Source of the DNA: Verrucomicrobiota bacterium
GTDB taxonomy: Bacteria > Verrucomicrobiota > Verrucomicrobiia > Opitutales > Opitutaceae
Reading direction: 5' to 3'
Length of the DNA: 64,000 nt
NCBI GenBank assembly: GCA_016222805.1
Contig: JACRQG010000032.1
Coordinates: forward strand, 124,001-188,000
Of the stretch, positions 58,330 through 64,000 are shown piece by piece. The translations under genes and the position numbers were made by a program. The notes under the pieces were generated by a model. The model saw nothing but the letters and a program-made list of their open reading frames with translations, had not been told where the DNA came from and ran no database searches. Each line of letters starts with the position of its first letter. The stretch's first letter is position 1.

Positions 58330-61300
58330 TCAGGTCGGGCGCAGCGCGCGATCCACGGCGGCGAGGAGCTCCGCGACCTCGGTGGGTTTCGCCACGATTT
58401 CCCTCACGCCGAGCTCCTCCAGCTCGCGGCGCGTGCGATCTTCGATCAGGCCGCTGATCGCGATCACACGCGTGCGCGGATCGATGGCGCGGAGTGCCCG
58501 GATCAGCGCGACGCCACCCATCACCGGCATCATCAGGTCCGTCAGGATCAGGTGGATTTCCCCGCGCTGGACCAGGTACTGCTTCAGGGCGTCCTCCCCG
58601 TTCTCCGCGAGGATCACGCGATGGCCGTGTTGCTCCAGGGCCGCCCTCGTCGCCAGGCGGACGGCGATTTCGTCGTCGACGACGAGGATGAGATCCCGCG
58701 CGGGGGCCGCCTGCTCCTCGACGCGGGAGTCTTCTGCGCGCGCCGCGCCCTCCCCGGTCATGGCCGGAAGCAACACCCGGAACGTCGTCCCCTTCCCGAG
58801 GGTGGAATCCACGGTGACGGCACCGCCGTGCCCACGGACGATGCCCAGGACGGTGGCCAGTCCCAGGCCGGTTCCCTGGCCGCGCGGCTTGGTGGTGAAA
58901 AAAGGATCGAAGATTCGCTGCCGGATTTCCGGGGGAATGCCCGTCCCGCTGTCCCGCACGGACAACACCACGTAGGCGCCAGCCTTCAGGCCGGGAGGCA
59001 GCGACGGGTCGTTCGAATCCAGGATGGCGTTGGACGCGGACACGACCAGGATTCCTCCCTCCGGCATCGCGTCGCGGGCGTTGACGCAGAGGTTGAGCAC
59101 GACTTGGTGCAGCTGGGTCGGGTCGGCCTCGACGGTCCAGAGATCCACCGGGGACTCGAGGCGCAGGGCGATGCTGCGGGGAAAGGTCTCGCGCATGATC
59201 GCCACCATCTCCTTGAGCAGATGGCGCGGCTGAACCGCGGAGCGTTCCCCGGCCTGGCCGCGGCTGAAGGTCAGCAACTGCCGCACGATGTCCGCGCCAC
59301 GGCGCGCGCTGGCCTGGGTCATGGACAGCAATTCCCGGTCCGCCTCCTCCACCAACCTCCCGCGCACGACATCGGTCACGAGGAGAATGGGCGCGAGGAT
59401 GTTGTTGAGATCATGGGCGATCCCGCTGGCCAGCGTGCCGATGGCCTCCATGCGTTGCGACTGGATCACCTGCGCCTCGAGTGCCTTCTGCCGGGTGATG
59501 TCCTGCTTGACGGCGATGAAATGAGAAATCTCCCCCGCCTCGTTGCGCACCGGCGCAATCGTCATGTCCTCGGTCCAGCACGTGCCATCCCTGCGGCGAT
59601 TCACCACTTCGCCGCGCCAGACACGTCCGGCCATGATGGTCTCCCACATCCCCCGATAGAAGGCCGGGTCATGCTCGCCGGACTTGATGAGATCGCGGGG
59701 GTTGCGACCGATGGCCTCAGCCAGGGACCAACCGCTGAGTTCGACGAAGGCCGGGTTGGCCCACTCGATCACGCCGGATCGGTCCGTGATGACAATTGCG
59801 TTGGCCGCCGCCTCCAGGGCCGCGCCCCGCAGCCGCAGGGTCTTCTCCGCCGTCCGGCGCGCGGTGATGTCGCGATCCATGCCGCGGTAGCCCAGCCACG
59901 TGCCATCGGCCGCGAACACCGGGACGCCGCTGGTTTCCAGCACGACCAGGTGACCGTCGCGGTGACGGTTGACGTTTTCGATGGAGGCGAACGGCTCCCT
60001 AGTGGCGACGATCTGCTCGAACGCGGCGCGCACGCGCTGGGCCTCCGCGGCCGGCATGAAGTCAAAGGGCATGCGCCCCACCACCTCGTCCGGCGCGTAG
60101 CCCAGGAGTTCGCGCACGCGGGGGCTCGCGTAGGTGTAGCGAAACCGGGTGTCGATTTCCCAGATCCAGTCGAACGATGTCTCCACTAGGCTGCGGTAGC
60201 GCTCCTCGCTCGTCCGGAGCGCGGCTTCTGCCTGTTTGTGATCCTCGATCACGCTGAGCAGCGCCTGCCGGGTCGACTCGAGCCGGTGGCGGGTTTCCTC
60301 CTGTGCCGTGACGTCCAGGGCGAGCACCAGGCGGGCGCCCCGGTCTTCCCACACCAACTCATGGGAGGCGACCTGTATCCGGACGACCCGGCCGCCCTTC
60401 GTCCGGTGCCGCCGGACTCCGGCGTCCTCGATCTCGTCACCTCCGTCCAGAAGGTCCTTCGATTGTGGCGTGGATTCCTCTTCGGGGCGGAGGTCGCGTA
60501 CCGTCATGCCAGCGAACTCCTCCGACGAGAAGCCGTATTGGGCCACCGCCGCCCCATTCACGGCCAGGAAGCGCCGGCTTTCCCGATCGGAAATCCACAT
60601 CGGATGGGGGTTCGCCTGGAAGAGCGCGCGGTACTGCTGCTCGGACGCACGCAGCACCCCCGAGGTGCGCTCCAGTTCCTGCACGGTGGCGGACAGCCGG
60701 GTCCGCATGATCTCGGCCTCGGCCAGGGCGGCCCGCAGGCCGGTTTCGCTTTCCGCCAGGGTCTGGGCGGCCTTCTCCTGCGCGAGGCGGTTGACGAGCA
60801 GAAGGGAGAGGGCGGTCGTCACCGCGGGATAGATGAGCAGCACCGGCACCCCGACCGTGGCGAGCACGGCCCGGGAGTCCTCCCGCGGAAGCAGCAGCAT
60901 CAGGGCGAGCATGACCAGGTGCACGATCACCCCGAACAAATAGAACTCGCCGACGGACATCTCCCCGAGTCGCTTCCCCCGGTAGTGGCGCCAGACCACT
61001 CCCAGCAAACCGCTCGACACAATCACGGCCAACCCGGGGCCGGCAGCGATCCCTCCCTGCCAGAGGCGGAAGGCTCCGGTGATCAGCACCGCCACCATGG
61101 TCGGCACGGGACCAAGGAAGAGACCGCAAACCGCGAGAAGAACGGAGCGGGTGTCGAAGATGATCCCCGGCCGGAGCCGGTAGGCGCTCAGGATCAGCCC
61201 CACGCCCAGGAGTCCGACGGCGATACCGACCAGCGCCTGCCGGAGGCGTTTCCGCGGCAACCGCTGGCGGCTCGTTGCGATGTCAAACAGCACCACCAGC

Positions 61301-61353
61301 GCCAGCAGCAGCGCCGCATTCTGAAACAGGGACAGGAGCGCGGCCTGGTTCAT
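58330..61353 (-). CDS. Hybrid histidine kinase: LytS-type membrane domain, PAS, kinase, receiver
   Basis: 1007 residues. N-terminal 5TM-LytS-type domain (about 5-200; FDTRSVLLAVCGLFLGPVPT), coiled linker, three PAS domains (about 240-360, 385-500, 515-625, each followed by a PAC segment such as YRGMDRDITARRTAEKT), HisKA with phospho-acceptor His in LASGIAHDLNNILAPIL (about 650), HATPase (NLCVNARDAMPEGG, GTGIPPEIRQRIFDPFFTT, GQGTGLGLATVLGIV) and a C-terminal receiver with phospho-Asp in LILTDLMMPVMGG (about 935). It lacks a fused output domain, so an unseen partner is needed. It overlaps the upstream PAS gene by 4 bp. Confidence 0.93.
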   Translation of the reverse strand: MNQAALLSLFQNAALLLALVVLFDIATSRQRLPRKRLRQALVGIAVGLLGVGLILSAYRLRPGIIFDTRSVLLAVCGLFLGPVPTMVAVLITGAFRLWQGGIAAGPGLAVIVSSGLLGVVWRHYRGKRLGEMSVGEFYLFGVIVHLVMLALMLLLPREDSRAVLATVGVPVLLIYPAVTTALSLLLVNRLAQEKAAQTLAESETGLRAALAEAEIMRTRLSATVQELERTSGVLRASEQQYRALFQANPHPMWISDRESRRFLAVNGAAVAQYGFSSEEFAGMTVRDLRPEEESTPQSKDLLDGGDEIEDAGVRRHRTKGGRVVRIQVASHELVWEDRGARLVLALDVTAQEETRHRLESTRQALLSVIEDHKQAEAALRTSEERYRSLVETSFDWIWEIDTRFRYTYASPRVRELLGYAPDEVVGRMPFDFMPAAEAQRVRAAFEQIVATREPFASIENVNRHRDGHLVVLETSGVPVFAADGTWLGYRGMDRDITARRTAEKTLRLRGAALEAAANAIVITDRSGVIEWANPAFVELSGWSLAEAIGRNPRDLIKSGEHDPAFYRGMWETIMAGRVWRGEVVNRRRDGTCWTEDMTIAPVRNEAGEISHFIAVKQDITRQKALEAQVIQSQRMEAIGTLASGIAHDLNNILAPILLVTDVVRGRLVEEADRELLSMTQASARRGADIVRQLLTFSRGQAGERSAVQPRHLLKEMVAIMRETFPRSIALRLESPVDLWTVEADPTQLHQVVLNLCVNARDAMPEGGILVVSASNAILDSNDPSLPPGLKAGAYVVLSVRDSGTGIPPEIRQRIFDPFFTTKPRGQGTGLGLATVLGIVRGHGGAVTVDSTLGKGTTFRVLLPAMTGEGAARAEDSRVEEQAAPARDLILVVDDEIAVRLATRAALEQHGHRVILAENGEDALKQYLVQRGEIHLILTDLMMPVMGGVALIRALRAIDPRTRVIAISGLIEDRTRRELEELGVREIVAKPTEVAELLAAVDRALRPT

Positions 61354-61946
61354 GGATCCACGGCGGAGGGACGGTTCTGCTCACCCGGCGGATCGACCGG
61401 GGCGACGACACTGGCATACCGGGGAGGCTGGCCCGCCTGTTGCAGTAACGCGTTCACTTCACGCTTGAGCTGCAGGATGCGACCTTCGCGGCCCAGCGTC
61501 GCATCATGCCACCGCTGCAACTCCCGGAGGTGTGACGCCACGGCCTGGTCGGCCCGCTTTCGCTCCGTGATGTCCCGGAAGACGGTCAACACGAGGGGGG
61601 TGCCGTTCCCGGTATCCAGCAAGGCGGTCGTCACGCCCAGCCAGATTTCTCGTCCGTTCCAGAGCGCCAGCGTTCTTTCGCTGTAGGCCTCGAAATTCCG
61701 ATCTGCGAAGCGAGCCCGGTAGCTCTCGAGGACATGGTCCTGCTGGTGAGGGGCGTAGATCTCGGCCAGGGAGTGACCCTCGATTTCCGCGCGGCCGCGT
61801 TCCACCAGATCGCAATAAGCCTGGTTGACCAGGACCACGGTTCCTTCCCGGTCGGTGAGGCGCATGGCGTCGCGCGAATGTTCCCAGACCGAGCGAAACA
61901 AATGATCGGTTGCGCGCACGGCCGCGGCTGGATCAGTGGGGGTCAT
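61350..61946 (-). CDS. Small PAS-domain protein coupled to the hybrid kinase
   Basis: 198 residues. One PAS domain with PAC (about 15-130: RSVWEHSRDAMRLTDREGTV, VLVNQAYCDLVERGRAEIEG, LVLTVFRDITERKRAD), then a coiled coil (LQRWHDATLGREGRILQLKR) of the type that normally links to a kinase. No output domain. Its stop overlaps the kinase ATG (ATGA), so both are made together. It may have been the first PAS of the kinase, now split off by a stop. Confidence 0.85.
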   Translation of the reverse strand: MTPTDPAAAVRATDHLFRSVWEHSRDAMRLTDREGTVVLVNQAYCDLVERGRAEIEGHSLAEIYAPHQQDHVLESYRARFADRNFEAYSERTLALWNGREIWLGVTTALLDTGNGTPLVLTVFRDITERKRADQAVASHLRELQRWHDATLGREGRILQLKREVNALLQQAGQPPRYASVVAPVDPPGEQNRPSAVDP

Positions 61947-62179
61947 CGGCGGTGCCGGACGAAGGACCCGGACAAAGGTAGCGGTTCGGCGCCCGGCGAC
62001 GGGTTGGAGGAATGCACGGTGCGACGATGGCGGGCGATCTTCGCTCCGGCAAGGATCGGTCCGACCGGCTGGCGCGCGTTTTCCGGCAAGCCGACCGGTC
62101 GCCGGAGGGGGATGGCCGATCCTGAAGCGGCGAATATTCGGGCTAGCCGCGCCCCGTGCGGTCGCCTATCACCCGCCGG

Positions 62180-63229
62180 ATGAAAGTTCTCGTCACGGGC
62201 GCCGCCGGTTTCATCGGCTACCATGTGGCGCGGCGCCTCGCCCTCACGCAGCGCTGCGAAGTGCTGGGCGTCGACATCCTCAGCGACTATTACGATGTGG
62301 GCCTCAAGCGGGCGCGGCTGGCGGAACTCGGGAAGATCTCCGAGCGGGTGGAACCGAAAGGCGGGGGAAAGGCCTTCGACACCTTCCGGTTTCTGCAGGC
62401 GGACTTTGCCGACAGCGGGAAGTTTCCCGCGCTGCTGGCGCACTTCAAACCCGACTACCTCGTCCATCTCGGAGCCCAGCCCGGAGTGCGGTACAGCATG
62501 GAGCACCCCGCGGCGTACACGCGCAACAACCTCGAGGGTTTCGCCGTGGTGCTCGAGGCGTGCCGGGCCACCCCGCCGAAGCACATCGTCTTCGCCTCGA
62601 GCAGCAGTGTGTACGGGGCCAGCGCGCAGGCGCCCTTCCGGGAGGATGCCAGCACCGACCGGCCGGTGTCCTATTATGGCGCGACCAAGAAGGCCAACGA
62701 GTTGATGGCGCACAGCTACGCGCACAACTACGGCCTCAACCTGACGGGCCTGCGCTTCTTCACGGTCTACGGCCCCTGGGGCCGGCCCGACATGGCCCCC
62801 ACCCTCTTCGCGCGCGCCATCGGCGAAGGGCGGAAGCTGCCCTTGTTCAATGCCGGCCGGAATCTCCGCGACTACACCTACATCGACGACATCGTCGATG
62901 GCGTCGTGAAGGTGCTGCTGTATCCACCGGCGGTGCGCCCCTCCCCTCCCCTGCGGATTTACAACCTCGGACACCATCGTCCCGTGGAGACCCTGCTGTT
63001 CGTCCGCATGCTCGAGGAACTGCTGGGCCGCAAGGCGGATGTCGAACTGCTGCCCGCCCAGCCCGGCGACATGGCGGAAACCTGCGCCGATCTCACGCGC
63101 ATCCAGCAGGAGATCGGTTTTGTGCCCAAGGTGCCCCTGGAGGTGGGCCTGCGGCACTTTGTCGAGTGGTTCCGGGCGTATTACCAGATCGGAGACACTC
63201 CGCCCGCGCCCGTCACCGCGACGGTCTGA
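62180..63229 (+). CDS. UDP-glucuronate 4-epimerase-like NAD-dependent sugar epimerase
   Basis: 349 residues. Short-chain dehydrogenase/extended type: NAD motif VTGAAGFIGYHVARRL (about 5-20), DILSDYYDVGLKRARLAELG typical of UDP-glucuronate epimerases, FASSSSVYGA, the catalytic YYGATKKANELMAHSYAHNY (Y-x3-K) and GLRFFTVYGPWGRPDMAPTL. It probably makes UDP-galacturonate for surface polysaccharide. The ATG at 62180 gives the family start. Its 3' end overlaps the convergent next gene by 17 bp. Confidence 0.88.
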   Translation: MKVLVTGAAGFIGYHVARRLALTQRCEVLGVDILSDYYDVGLKRARLAELGKISERVEPKGGGKAFDTFRFLQADFADSGKFPALLAHFKPDYLVHLGAQPGVRYSMEHPAAYTRNNLEGFAVVLEACRATPPKHIVFASSSSVYGASAQAPFREDASTDRPVSYYGATKKANELMAHSYAHNYGLNLTGLRFFTVYGPWGRPDMAPTLFARAIGEGRKLPLFNAGRNLRDYTYIDDIVDGVVKVLLYPPAVRPSPPLRIYNLGHHRPVETLLFVRMLEELLGRKADVELLPAQPGDMAETCADLTRIQQEIGFVPKVPLEVGLRHFVEWFRAYYQIGDTPPAPVTATV

Positions 63230-64000
63230 CGGGCGGCGGCGGGGGGTTCCCCGCTGGTGTAATGGTGACCGTGCCGGTGAAATTGGCGCCGTGGATCGGG
63301 ATCACGACAGGAGTGCCGGTCCGGGGCGACGCCCGTTGCGGGGGAAGTTCCGGCAACGGCCTGGGTCCGCCGGGCGGGACGAAGGTTGCTCCGGGGGTGA
63401 GGTGCGGGTGGCGCGAGTAGAACTCGGCTCGCATCTCCGCGGTCTCGGTGAACTGCAGCGGAGAATCATGGAGCACGCCGTGGTCGATAAGCGGCCGGGT
63501 GAGGACCGCGATTTCCCGCAGCCGGAAGTCCCACTCGGTCCGCGTCACCTCGAAGAACTGCCGCTGGGGTCCGTGCGCAGACGTGGAGTGGATCGCGAAT
63601 TCGGTCCGATCCTCGTGCCACACCGCGTGACCGCCAAAACGCCGAAACCAGTCCAGGGCCTGTTGCTCGGTCAGCGGGCCCGTGGGCAGCGCGGCGGCCC
63701 GCGCGGGAGCGGCGGGCAACATGTTCGCGGCGCGGTTCGCCCCGGGATGGATCACCGCCCGCAACCCTAACTGAGGGCTGATCGCCCCGGTGCCGCCCGT
63801 CCCGGTCTGACTCAGTTCGCGTGCCTGCACGTCGACGTGAAACGTCAGTTCCTGCCCCGCGGGCACCAGCACGGGCTGTCGGGATCCTCCCGGCGGAAGC
63901 AGCTGCGCCTGCCCGCGGGCACAACTTAACGTAAAAATCACCGCACCCGTCGGGGTCGGGCGTAACAACACCCTGATCTCACCGCGAAATTCGATCGCTC
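63213..64000 (-). CDS. Hypothetical protein, 5' end beyond the right edge
   Basis: The frame is open from the right edge to the TGA at 63213 (262 codons visible). A GTG at 63971 could be a start, but the residues before it (IEFRGEIR) continue a beta-strand-like pattern, so the gene probably begins outside the window. Seen: a Pro/Gly-rich beta region (PGGSRQPVLVPAGQELTFHV), a mixed part (LTEQQALDWFRRFGGHAVWH, QFFEVTRTEWDFRLREIAVL) and a Pro-rich end (NPPPPPVRPSR). No family recognised. Confidence 0.55.
   Translation of the reverse strand, partial: AIEFRGEIRVLLRPTPTGAVIFTLSCARGQAQLLPPGGSRQPVLVPAGQELTFHVDVQARELSQTGTGGTGAISPQLGLRAVIHPGANRAANMLPAAPARAAALPTGPLTEQQALDWFRRFGGHAVWHEDRTEFAIHSTSAHGPQRQFFEVTRTEWDFRLREIAVLTRPLIDHGVLHDSPLQFTETAEMRAEFYSRHPHLTPGATFVPPGGPRPLPELPPQRASPRTGTPVVIPIHGANFTGTVTITPAGNPPPPPVRPSR

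Overview
The window looks like chromosomal DNA of a high-GC member of the Verrucomicrobiota, most likely of the Opitutaceae. The evidence is four long TonB-dependent receptors, two of which carry the VxLSxFxVSTxKDxGY stretch after the signal peptide that I associate with this group, a secreted Ig-domain protein ending in two copies of a C-terminal beta module, an FG-GAP protein, BNR and AGE-type carbohydrate enzymes, and weak or absent Shine-Dalgarno sequences at many starts. This placement is inference from recalled family patterns; no marker rRNA is present. GC is so high that almost every real gene has long open frames on its opposite strand.

Layout. 1-6 kb: an FG-GAP protein cut by the left edge, a hairpin-rich repeat, and a TonB-dependent receptor. 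6.1-19.6 kb: a carbohydrate locus. A receptor and a BNR sialidase-like enzyme share a 1-nt stop/start overlap and are divergent from a GntR/FadR-type regulator; two ExuR/UxuR-like palindromes lie between them. Then a FAD oxidoreductase and a second receptor form a minus-strand operon, divergent from an AGE-family epimerase, a secreted alpha/alpha-toroid protein and an ACS-family (ExuT-like) MFS carrier. Together they suggest outer-membrane capture, periplasmic cleavage, uptake and isomerisation of a sugar or sugar acid. 19.6-24.6 kb: housekeeping genes (threonine dehydratase, a RelE-like protein coupled to pssA, dnaN). 24.6-30.8 kb: molybdenum-cofactor genes moaA / moeA, moaC, moaD, moaE, with a large Ig protein between moaD and moaE. 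31-43 kb: gnd, a LysR/MFS divergent pair, a GreA/GreB-like factor, and a receptor followed by a PQQ dehydrogenase carrying a cytochrome c site.

43.3-50.6 kb is an accessory island: Vsr endonuclease, a DUF433/DUF5615 toxin-antitoxin pair whose toxin has a nonsense codon, a second truncated Vsr copy, a large PLD-helicase-DUF3427 protein broken by a nonsense codon and a frameshift, an AbrB/VapC pair, and many hairpin and long-palindrome repeats. 50.6-64 kb returns to core functions: GH16 glucanase, glutamate synthase gltB-gltD, a glutaredoxin with a strong terminator, a PAS protein/hybrid histidine kinase pair, a UDP-glucuronate 4-epimerase-like enzyme, and an unknown gene running off the right edge. 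I found no rRNA, complete tRNA, insertion-sequence transposase or CRISPR array.
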